Of a stretch of DNA of 25,361 nucleotides, positions 17,442 through 25,361 are shown in pieces. Source of the DNA: Shewanella sp. (GTDB lineage Bacteria > Pseudomonadota > Gammaproteobacteria > Enterobacterales > Shewanellaceae); assembly GCA_004195335.1 (NCBI GenBank), contig SDWK01000239.1, positions 1-25,361 of the forward strand, in the 5' to 3' direction. The notes beneath the pieces were generated by a model that was not told the origin of the DNA, searched no databases, and saw nothing but the letters and a program-made list of their open reading frames with translations. Every line of letters begins with the position of its first letter. Within the stretch, counting starts at the first letter, position 1. A program made the translations under genes and the position numbers.

Positions 17442-17917
17442 TTAAAAGCCGGCTCACTTAATCCAATAGCAGGGGTAGATACTTGCGTATTAATTAAACC
17501 AGCTACCGACAAGGGTCCCTGAGTGAGGCTAAAAGATGCCTCAGGCTGACTCACATTGATGTTTAATGCATCAATCGTTACAGAAGCCAAATCCGGGCCG
17601 GGTGCAGCCAACGGTCGCGAATGAGCAGCTGATATATTTTGAGAAGTGAGCACCGCAGAGTTTGTCACTGGCGCAAACACATTAGGAGAGATGCCAACCG
17701 TATCCGGCGAAGTTTGAATGCTGGAAGGTTTAACGGGTTTTGGCCCGCCAGATGAACGGGATATTGAAGCGGAGCTTATTGCGGGGCTAGTTGCAGAGTG
17801 ACTTGAAGGACGAGTCGATGAGCCACTCTTGAGTGCAACTGAAGTAACCGAAGGCGAAGCAGGTAACGAGGGCTCCTGCCTTCTGTTAATGTCAGGCGAA
17901 GAGGTGACGCCTAACAT
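17411..17917 (-). CDS. SprA-like putative metalloprotease, N-terminal part (low-complexity, frameshifted)
   Basis: This 168-codon frame begins MLGVTSSPDINRRQEP and is rich in Ser, Pro, Ala and Thr, as expected for a disordered N-terminal region. It ends after LSEPAFNPQTLIPSAM at a TAG (17411-17413). The other frame takes over within 17411-17441. One extra C in the CCC run (17439-17441 on the minus strand) would give AFNPANTNTV and a single protein of about 452 residues ending in the HExxH domain. The start lies 5 bases after the stop of the small gene at 17923-18183. Whether the frameshift is real, a sequencing error or programmed cannot be decided from the sequence. Alone, this piece has no recognisable domain. 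Confidence 0.65.
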   Translation of the reverse strand: MLGVTSSPDINRRQEPSLPASPSVTSVALKSGSSTRPSSHSATSPAISSASISRSSGGPKPVKPSSIQTSPDTVGISPNVFAPVTNSAVLTSQNISAAHSRPLAAPGPDLASVTIDALNINVSQPEASFSLTQGPLSVAGLINTQVSTPAIGLSEPAFNPQTLIPSAM

Positions 17918-17922
17918 AATAC

Positions 17923-18183
17923 CTACACCTCAAGATTGATAATGGTGCCGATAGTCTCAGAAGAGGTTTCTAGCACTTCAACCGAGGCTTCACCTTGATT
18001 TTTCGCTTCAATTGCTGAAACTAACGCTTGTGTCTTATCTACATTTTCTACGGGTCTGGCCTCTAAGCTTGCTTCAGGCTGGGGCTGCGCTGGCTTTGCC
18101 ACGTCTACCGTTGCTTGAGTCAAACCAGACTGCGCATTTTGTAATCCAGACAGTCCAGAGGAAAAACTGGGAGGGATTTGCAT
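17923..18183 (-). CDS. Small hypothetical protein
   Basis: This 86-residue protein has no signal peptide. Its N-terminal segment (FSSGLSGLQNAQSGLTQATVDVAK) looks like the amphipathic N-terminal helix of flagellar rod/hook-type or flagellin-like proteins, and a Pro/Ala/Glu-rich remainder follows. The likeness is short and may only reflect amphipathic composition, so no function is assigned. GGAG lies 8 bases before the ATG, supporting translation. It sits 5 bases upstream of the SprA-like gene and is probably co-transcribed with it. The 235 bases between it and thiH hold no other gene; the only possible terminator there is a weak 4-5 bp hairpin followed by five Ts near 18240-18260. Confidence 0.7.
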   Translation of the reverse strand: MQIPPSFSSGLSGLQNAQSGLTQATVDVAKPAQPQPEASLEARPVENVDKTQALVSAIEAKNQGEASVEVLETSSETIGTIINLEV

Positions 18184-18418
18184 AGCTATTGCTCCAAAAA
18201 CTGAGTCCTATGTTCAATTATTAACCATTGGCAACAAAAAGTACAGCACCCTCAGTGCCTGAAGACAATGAAAACAGATATATTCACTGTAACCACGATC
18301 CGGTTTTTAATTGAGATTAATAACCACTGCATGCTTGTGCATACCTTTATACGTACGCGCTCCCAGCCATGCGATCAAAATATGGCGATAATACTCAAGT
18401 AACAACAACCCCCATGAA

Positions 18419-19543
18419 TCACGCAGAATTAGTTGAAATCCAAGCCGACTCCCAATCTTTCCAAACAGGGTTTAAACCCTTGGCTTTCATCGCAGCACTG
18501 ACCTCCAGCGCCGATCGCTCATCACTAATATCGAACTGGTTTAACTGACTACTAGGGTTGACATAACCACCGGGTTGAGTCGAACTTCCGGCACTGATAT
18601 TGGTGATCCCAAGTTCAAACAAATTATCCCGCAATTGGGCAGATTCGCGTGTCGAGAGACTGATCTCAAGCTGTTGATTAAACAGCCTGAACGCACAAAT
18701 AAGCTGCACCAGCCCTTTATCTGTCAATTCAACTTTGGGCGTAATGCCTCCCGTGCAGGGCCTTAACCTGGGCAGTGAGACACTGTAACGAGAACGCCAA
18801 TACCTTGATTCGAGATAAGACAAATGATGGCCCAATAACAGTGCATCCAAGCGCCAATCATCCAAACCCAGCAACACGCCGATCCCAATTTTATCGACGC
18901 CGGCTCTGGCCACTCTTTCCGGCGTATCCAGTCGATAGGCAAAGTCCTGTTTTTTACCTCTGGTGTGATGTTTTGCGTAGGTATCCGGGTTATACGTTTC
19001 TTGATAAACCATCACCGCATCTAACCCTAAGCCGACCAAATCACAGTATTCGCTCTCTTTAAGCGGTTGAACTTCCATCGCAAGATAACTGAAATGTTGT
19101 TTTACTCTCGGTAAGACACTTTTAAAATAGTCTATTCCGACCTTTGTTTCGTGTTCTCCCGAAACCAACAGTATCGAGTCGTAACCAGTTTGCTTAATCA
19201 CTTCCATCTCGGCATCGATATCTTTAAGCCTCAGGGTTACTCTTTTGAGCTTATTACTCATGCTAAAACCACAATAATCACACTCGTTAGCACATAAATT
19301 TGACAAGTAAAGAGGCAGATACATACCCACATTTGCGCCAAATCGTTGTCTTGTCAGGATTGATGAGCGCTTTGCCATCTCTTCGAGAAAATCCTCTGCC
19401 GCCGGTGAAAGTAAAGCCAATAGACTGTCGAGTGACCCACTAGGTGATATGAGTGCTTTTTCAACATCCCGCTTGCTCGTTGAATAGAGCCTGAGTTTCA
19501 GTTTCTCCCGATCAAGTTTTTGCAGATAAGCTAAGAAGCTCAT
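18419..19543 (-). CDS. thiH: 2-iminoacetate synthase ThiH (radical SAM tyrosine lyase)
   Basis: ThiH splits tyrosine by radical SAM chemistry to give dehydroglycine (2-iminoacetate) for thiazole formation, with p-cresol as by-product. The 374-residue protein has the CX3CX2C iron-sulfur motif (CANECDYCGF, residues ~84-93). The ThiH-specific segments GYDSILLVSGEHETKVG, MEVQPL, VYQETYNPDTY and LPRLRPCTGG follow. AGGAG lies 6 bases before the ATG. It is the last gene of the thi operon, 36 bases after thiG. Use of ThiH rather than the glycine oxidase ThiO fits a facultative anaerobe. Confidence 0.97.
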   Translation of the reverse strand: MSFLAYLQKLDREKLKLRLYSTSKRDVEKALISPSGSLDSLLALLSPAAEDFLEEMAKRSSILTRQRFGANVGMYLPLYLSNLCANECDYCGFSMSNKLKRVTLRLKDIDAEMEVIKQTGYDSILLVSGEHETKVGIDYFKSVLPRVKQHFSYLAMEVQPLKESEYCDLVGLGLDAVMVYQETYNPDTYAKHHTRGKKQDFAYRLDTPERVARAGVDKIGIGVLLGLDDWRLDALLLGHHLSYLESRYWRSRYSVSLPRLRPCTGGITPKVELTDKGLVQLICAFRLFNQQLEISLSTRESAQLRDNLFELGITNISAGSSTQPGGYVNPSSQLNQFDISDERSALEVSAAMKAKGLNPVWKDWESAWISTNSA

Positions 19544-19579
19544 GAGCGACTCCTGTGCATCGAATTTGAAATGTTCGCC

Positions 19580-20344
19580 TTAGTCATTGAGGAACCCCGT
19601 TAACGGACTCGTTTGCTCGGCGCGAACACTAACCTGACCTAAACCAGCCAGATATGCCTCTCTCCCGGTTTTAACTGCTTGAGCAAAACAGCGAGCCATT
19701 GAGATGGGATCCAGACTGCTGGCGATTGCAGTGTTGACCAACACCGCATCGGCGCCTAACTCCATAACATGTGTGGCCTGAGACGGTGTACCGATACCAG
19801 CATCGACCACCACCGGAACACCGGCTTGTTCAATGATTATTTTCAGAAACGTTTCAGTTGTTACGCCCTGATTTGAACCAATGGGACTCGCCAGAGGCAT
19901 TACAGCAGCACATCCGACTTCTTCCAGGCGGCGGCACAATACCGGATCGGCATGAACATAAGGCAAGACAATGAAGCCTCTATCACAGAGGATCTTGGCG
20001 GCCTCTAACGTCTCAATCGGATCGGGCATTAGATATTTGGGGTCGGGGTGTATCTCAAGTTTGACCCAATTAGTATTCAGTACCTCTTTCGCCAACTCAG
20101 CGGCAAAAACGGCTTCCTTGGCATTTCTTGCCCCTGACGTATTGGGAAGTAATTTGATGCCACTTCTCTGTAAGGGTAATAAAATCTCATCGCTACCACC
20201 GGCCAGATCTAACCTTTTCATCGCCATAGTCACAAGTTGAGAATCTGAAGCTTGGATCGCCTCCAGCATCAATTTGGATGTTGAAAACTTTCCGGTACCG
20301 GTAAACAGTCTGGAATTAAACTCATAATCTGCAATTTTTAACAT
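19580..20344 (-). CDS. thiG: Thiazole synthase ThiG
   Basis: ThiG forms the thiazole phosphate ring from 1-deoxyxylulose 5-phosphate, ThiS-thiocarboxylate and dehydroglycine. It is a TIM-barrel protein of 254 residues from the chosen start [20 protein letters not shown]. The frame extends to an ATG at 20377, but AGGAGG sits right before the ATG at 20344, and the extension would lie inside thiS. Family segments are [19 protein letters not shown] (with the imine-forming Lys region), [21 protein letters not shown], and [10 protein letters not shown]. One base separates the thiS stop from this start, so the two are tightly coupled. Confidence 0.97.
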   Translation of the reverse strand: MLKIADYEFNSRLFTGTGKFSTSKLMLEAIQASDSQLVTMAMKRLDLAGGSDEILLPLQRSGIKLLPNTSGARNAKEAVFAAELAKEVLNTNWVKLEIHPDPKYLMPDPIETLEAAKILCDRGFIVLPYVHADPVLCRRLEEVGCAAVMPLASPIGSNQGVTTETFLKIIIEQAGVPVVVDAGIGTPSQATHVMELGADAVLVNTAIASSLDPISMARCFAQAVKTGREAYLAGLGQVSVRAEQTSPLTGFLND

Positions 20345-20345
20345 G

Positions 20346-20591
20346 CTAACCTCCTGCCACAACGGCAAAGATTTCAAAACTATCGCCTTCCACGCATTCT
20401 TGCTCAGCCCAAAGTCCTTTGGTTACAACTTTGGAATTGCACACTAGCGCAACTGAATTAATGGCAATGTTTTGCGCCAATAAAAGCCCTTCTATGGAGA
20501 GTATTTCGGGAATAATATGGGGAACGTCATTGATAGAGACTGTGATGGTGCTGACATGTTTGGGCTCAAGAATAGGTTTAGGTGGGTGCAT
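20346..20591 (-). CDS. thiS: Sulfur carrier protein ThiS
   Basis: ThiS is the ubiquitin-like sulfur carrier for thiazole synthesis. Its C-terminal Gly-Gly (AVVAGG) is adenylated by ThiF and converted to a thiocarboxylate. The open frame reaches 20666, but the ATG at 20591 ([11 protein letters not shown]) is preferred because GAGGAA lies at a suitable distance, giving 81 residues. That is longer than the ~66 typical of ThiS, the extra being an N-terminal Pro/Lys-rich lead before [11 protein letters not shown]. The longer frame simply reads through the repeated 3' end of thiF in another frame. The gene overlaps thiF by 14 bases and is followed after one base by thiG. Confidence 0.92.
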   Translation of the reverse strand: MHPPKPILEPKHVSTITVSINDVPHIIPEILSIEGLLLAQNIAINSVALVCNSKVVTKGLWAEQECVEGDSFEIFAVVAGG

Positions 20592-21411
20592 GGCAGGGTT
20601 CCTCATTGAAAGACTCTTCATTAAAAGATGGTTCATTACAAGCTTGGTTATTACGAGACTGGTCATGTTTCAGACCACAGACATCGCACTGCGGGTCTTG
20701 GCTCAGTGATGCTTCTCTCCACTTAAGAGTTAAGCCATCAAATCGCATCAACTTTCCAGAGCATTGCCCGATGCCGAGCAAGTGATTGATGGCCATTAAT
20801 GCTTGCATAGAGGCCATGACGCCAACCATAGGACCAAGCACGCCCACGTTGCGGCAGGTTTCTGATACCTTTGAATCATTAGGAAATAAACAACGATAGC
20901 AGCCGGACTCGGGCGCAGACTTCAGGTCAACCATAAATATTTGGCCGTGAAAATGTGCCACAGAGGCGGTGACCAGAGGACGCTGCGCATCGACGCAATA
21001 TTTGTTCACTTGCTGACGAGAGATAAAATTATCGGTGCAATCAATGACCACATCGGCCATTTTGACCATAGATGCACCATTGTCTTGACCAAATTTATCG
21101 GTGATCGACACGATGTTACATTGCTGGTATGCCAAAGCCAGCTTATCTCTCGCCGTTATCGCTTTATACTTTCCGATGTCACTGTCATTGAACAGCAGTT
21201 GTCTGGGCAGATTAGATAACTCAACCCGGTCATGATCCACCAAGGTCAGCTTGCCAACCCCGGAGGCGGCGAGCTGTTGACTCACCAACGAGCCTAATCC
21301 CCCCACACCGATAACAATAATGTGACGTGACAATAGCGATGTTTGGCCAGACTCCCCCACCTCATCGAGCAGGATCTGCCTTGAATATCGGATGAAATCT
21401 AAGTCACTCAT
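20578..21411 (-). CDS. thiF: ThiS adenylyltransferase ThiF
   Basis: ThiF is an E1-like enzyme that adenylates the ThiS C-terminus. The preferred start is the ATG at 21411 (MSDLDFIRYSRQILL), with 21414 also possible; both lie inside the end of thiDE. The longer frame to 21435 has no family support. Motifs are the nucleotide loop GVGGLGS, DHDRVELSNLPRQLLF, DCTDNFISR, the conserved Cys in ETCRNVGVLGP, and two CxxC pairs (CYRC, CDVC) for zinc. An odd C-terminal tail of about 25 residues (NEPSF, NEESF, NEEPC) comes from four imperfect 15-bp tandem repeats and is not part of the usual ~250-residue enzyme. Confidence 0.95.
   Translation of the reverse strand: MSDLDFIRYSRQILLDEVGESGQTSLLSRHIIVIGVGGLGSLVSQQLAASGVGKLTLVDHDRVELSNLPRQLLFNDSDIGKYKAITARDKLALAYQQCNIVSITDKFGQDNGASMVKMADVVIDCTDNFISRQQVNKYCVDAQRPLVTASVAHFHGQIFMVDLKSAPESGCYRCLFPNDSKVSETCRNVGVLGPMVGVMASMQALMAINHLLGIGQCSGKLMRFDGLTLKWREASLSQDPQCDVCGLKHDQSRNNQACNEPSFNEESFNEEPCHAPT
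20603..20662. repeat. Four imperfect 15-bp tandem repeats at the end of thiF
   Basis: Units begin at 20603 (TCATTGAAAGACTCT), 20618 (TCATTAAAAGATGGT), 20633 (TCATTACAAGCTTGG) and 20648 (TTATTACGAGACTGG). The period is five codons, so the repeat keeps the thiF frame and extends its C-terminus. It lies just upstream of the thiS start. Confidence 0.75.
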
Positions 21412-23056
21412 CATCGATACTCTCCCATGCTGCAACCAGCGTTTGATACGCCACGGTGGGATCCTCGGCTTCTGTCACCGCACGAACAACAGCGATATCA
21501 TCGACATTCGTTCGTTTCACTGCGAAGAGCCGATTGAAATTGATACCACCAATTGCAACGATGGGATAATGCCCCTTTAACAGATCGACATAATGTTTAA
21601 GCTTATAGAGTCCTTGAGGCTGGGATGGCATCATCTTGGTCGTTGTCGGGAAGATATGTCCTAGCGCGATATAAGAAGGCTTAAATTGCGAGGCGAGTAA
21701 CAGCTCAAAATAACTATGACTCGAGACTCCAAGTGCTAATCCTGATTGGGCAATTTTTTGTAGGTCAGCATCATAGAGATCCTCTTGACCTAAGTGTACG
21801 CCAAAGGCCTGATATTTAACCGCAAGTTGCCAGTAATCGTTGATAAAGACCTTCGCCTGATAATCCCGGCCTAACTGAATTGCCGAGATGATCTTCGCTT
21901 CGAGTTGAGGATCATCAGGATCCTTTATTCTCAGCTGAATGGTTTTAGCCCCGGCATCTAACAATCTTTGCAAAATAGCGAGTTCGGTTACTACCGGATA
22001 AACACCGAGGCGTTCATCGAGGACCTTAAAGTTTACATCGTCAGGAAGTGAAGCTCCGCCATCTAATGAAGAGATGTGCGCAAAACCGTCAAGTTCGTCT
22101 GGCCAACCTGTACGTGCAAGAGGGCCTGGTCCCTTTCCTACCCGATAGCCCTGCTTTATTCCCTCAGTTACATAGGCTTTCGCAACCGCAATGGCATCAT
22201 GAAGCACGAAACCGCAGGCCATCACACTGGCGATTGCCGAGCTTAAGGTACAACCACTGCCATGGTTATTGATACTCTCCACTCGCGGGCTTGAGAATAA
22301 AAAGCTCCTTTGCTGATGAATTAACGCACTACCGGGAGCCCTGACACAAACAAATATATCCTTAGCCGTTTCTGCTTCCCAAGCTGCGCCCTTATCTCCC
22401 CCCTTCGCCAGCACGTTGCAGTCCAGCGTCTCGGATAGGACTCTGGCGGCATCATGACAATCACTCATATTAGTCAGCCTGCGCCTTGCCAATACGCTGA
22501 GCTCTGCCATATTTGGCGTAATGAGGGTAATCAGACCTTTCAAGGGCAAAAAATCCAATTGACCCGAGGCCCAATGACTCGAGTGCATATCAGAGTTTTT
22601 ATCTAATCCTTCATCTAATCCTTCATCTAATGCTTCAGTTTTGGATTGAGTGTTAAAGCGGGCCCCACAACTGGCAACCATCACAGGGTCGAGAATGACA
22701 CTGACATGGATGCCGCTGCGCTTTTTATACTGACACAAAGAGGTGTCGAGCCACTCGCTAAGTGTGAGGATCTGCGCTTGACTCGCTAACAGCCCTACCT
22801 TAATTGCCTTGGGCGGTAAGTCATCGAGTAATGCATCTAGCTGAGCCAGTAGCATCGCCTCAGAGACAGGTTCAACCAGAGTGACGCTCACAGAATTTTG
22901 AGCGGTCAAGCAAGTGATCGCACTACAGGCATGACAGCCAAGATCTTGAATAGTCGCAATATCGGCCTGTATGCCTGCGCCGCCACCACTGTCCGAGCCT
23001 GCAATAGTCCAAACCACAGGCTTTAAAGCTGGCGATGCCAGCTCTAAATTCTTCAT
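21404..23056 (-). CDS. thiDE: Bifunctional HMP(-P) kinase / thiamine phosphate synthase ThiD-ThiE
   Basis: This is a fusion of two thiamine enzymes in 550 residues. Residues ~14-310 are ThiD, which phosphorylates hydroxymethylpyrimidine to the diphosphate: TIAGSDSGGGAGIQADI, ILDPVMVASCG, LITPNMAEL, and the anion-hole Cys in NHGSGCTLS at 269. Residues ~345-545 are ThiE, which joins pyrimidine and thiazole: QLRIKDPDDP, FINDYWQLA, HLGQEDLYD, LGHIFPTTTK and IVAIGGI. The linker is about 35 residues. Within ThiD, between CGARF and the LITPN strand, residues ~140-170 form an acidic insertion coded partly by three 12-bp repeats (22601-22636). AGGAG lies 6 bases before the ATG, and thiC ends 3 bases upstream. 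Confidence 0.96.
   Translation of the reverse strand: MKNLELASPALKPVVWTIAGSDSGGGAGIQADIATIQDLGCHACSAITCLTAQNSVSVTLVEPVSEAMLLAQLDALLDDLPPKAIKVGLLASQAQILTLSEWLDTSLCQYKKRSGIHVSVILDPVMVASCGARFNTQSKTEALDEGLDEGLDKNSDMHSSHWASGQLDFLPLKGLITLITPNMAELSVLARRRLTNMSDCHDAARVLSETLDCNVLAKGGDKGAAWEAETAKDIFVCVRAPGSALIHQQRSFLFSSPRVESINNHGSGCTLSSAIASVMACGFVLHDAIAVAKAYVTEGIKQGYRVGKGPGPLARTGWPDELDGFAHISSLDGGASLPDDVNFKVLDERLGVYPVVTELAILQRLLDAGAKTIQLRIKDPDDPQLEAKIISAIQLGRDYQAKVFINDYWQLAVKYQAFGVHLGQEDLYDADLQKIAQSGLALGVSSHSYFELLLASQFKPSYIALGHIFPTTTKMMPSQPQGLYKLKHYVDLLKGHYPIVAIGGINFNRLFAVKRTNVDDIAVVRAVTEAEDPTVAYQTLVAAWESIDDE
22601..22636. repeat. Three 12-bp tandem repeats within the ThiD domain
   Basis: ATCTAATCCTTC occurs twice in a row (22601-22612, 22613-22624), and a third unit differs at one base (22625-22636). 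On the coding strand they give the peptide EALDEGLDEGLD. The repeat is in frame and lies in a loop insertion, so copy number could vary without breaking the protein. Confidence 0.85.
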
Positions 23057-23059
23057 GGT

Positions 23060-25229
<2,170 letters not shown>

Positions 25230-25270
25230 ACTATCAAAATTTACCGCAAAGATTTAGCGTAATTATCATG

Positions 25271-25352
25271 CTTGTTTCCTTCGCGGGTACTAACCCGATC
25301 AGGTTCAACGGATCCCGAATAAACGGTCTCAGCCCTAAGGCACTCCGACAAG
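25271..25352 (-). promoter_or_regulatory. TPP riboswitch (THI element) of the thi operon
   Basis: Read on the minus strand, the sequence has the conserved THI-box parts in order: GGAGTGCC, GGCTGAGA, GGGATCCGTTGAACCTGATC, GGTTAGTACC and GCGAAGGAA. The ends CTTGT (25348-25352) and ACAAG (25271-25275) form the closing helix P1. It lies 252 bases upstream of the thiC start on the same strand and should switch off expression when thiamine pyrophosphate is plentiful. The promoter must lie beyond the right edge. Confidence 0.96.
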
Positions 25353-25361
25353 ATGCCGAGA

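Noticed and set aside
17411..17450. Programmed -1 frameshift at TTTTAAC in the SprA-like gene
   Set aside because: The heptamer is not of the X XXY YYZ type with repairable A-site pairing, and a -1 slip there would read TAA at once. A one-base change in the nearby C run explains the frames more simply.
18240..18262. Intrinsic terminator for the thi operon after thiH
   Set aside because: The only hairpin near a T run has a 4-5 bp stem and lies about 160 bases after the thiH stop; too weak to call.
20592..20666. Longer ThiS start at 20666
   Set aside because: The extra codons only read the thiF 3' repeats in another frame; a ribosome-binding site supports the ATG at 20591.

Overview
The window is chromosomal DNA of a gammaproteobacterium, most likely a Shewanella species. 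The basis is the proteins themselves, read by eye: Shewanella/Vibrio-type yebC-ruvCAB, aspS and cmoAB, a fused ThiD-ThiE protein, and moderate GC. No database search was possible, so the genus is an inference.

Layout. (1) Positions 1-2621, minus strand: yebC-ruvC-ruvA-ruvB, with ruvB running off the left edge. (2) 2706-4493, minus: aspS, with an intrinsic terminator separating it from yebC. (3) 4665-7463, minus: a large membrane sensor with three periplasmic solute-binding-like modules and a degenerate GGDEF domain. (4) 7612-9440, plus: cmoA and cmoB, which make the 5-carboxymethoxyuridine of the tRNA wobble position. (5) 9533-15514, plus: five tightly packed or overlapping genes for envelope proteins and an ATP-grasp ligase. 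In order they are a retropepsin-like lipoprotein, an inactive-transglutaminase/7TM protein, a RimK-like ligase, a secreted M3-peptidase-like protein that has lost its zinc and catalytic residues, and a secreted protein of unknown function. (6) 15641-16543, plus: a LysR-type regulator. (7) 16560-18183, minus: a SprA-like putative metalloprotease gene with an apparent frameshift, and a small upstream gene. (8) 18419-25361, minus: a complete thiC-thiDE-thiF-thiS-thiG-thiH thiamine operon headed by a TPP riboswitch.

How the parts work together. The thi operon makes the pyrimidine (ThiC, then ThiD), makes the thiazole (ThiF/ThiS/ThiG/ThiH) and joins them (ThiE). TPP controls it through the riboswitch in a long leader. 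The five-gene envelope operon is the most interesting part. A cytoplasmic ligase able to form amide bonds is tied to a membrane protein with a dead transglutaminase domain and to a periplasmic aspartic-protease-like lipoprotein. The last two genes appear to extend this known but poorly understood core: a dead M3-like protease scaffold and an uncharacterised secreted protein. Overlaps of about 50 nt between the last three genes suggest translational coupling.

The window has no tRNA or rRNA genes, no CRISPR array and no insertion sequence that I could recognise. Every gap between genes is under about 300 bases.
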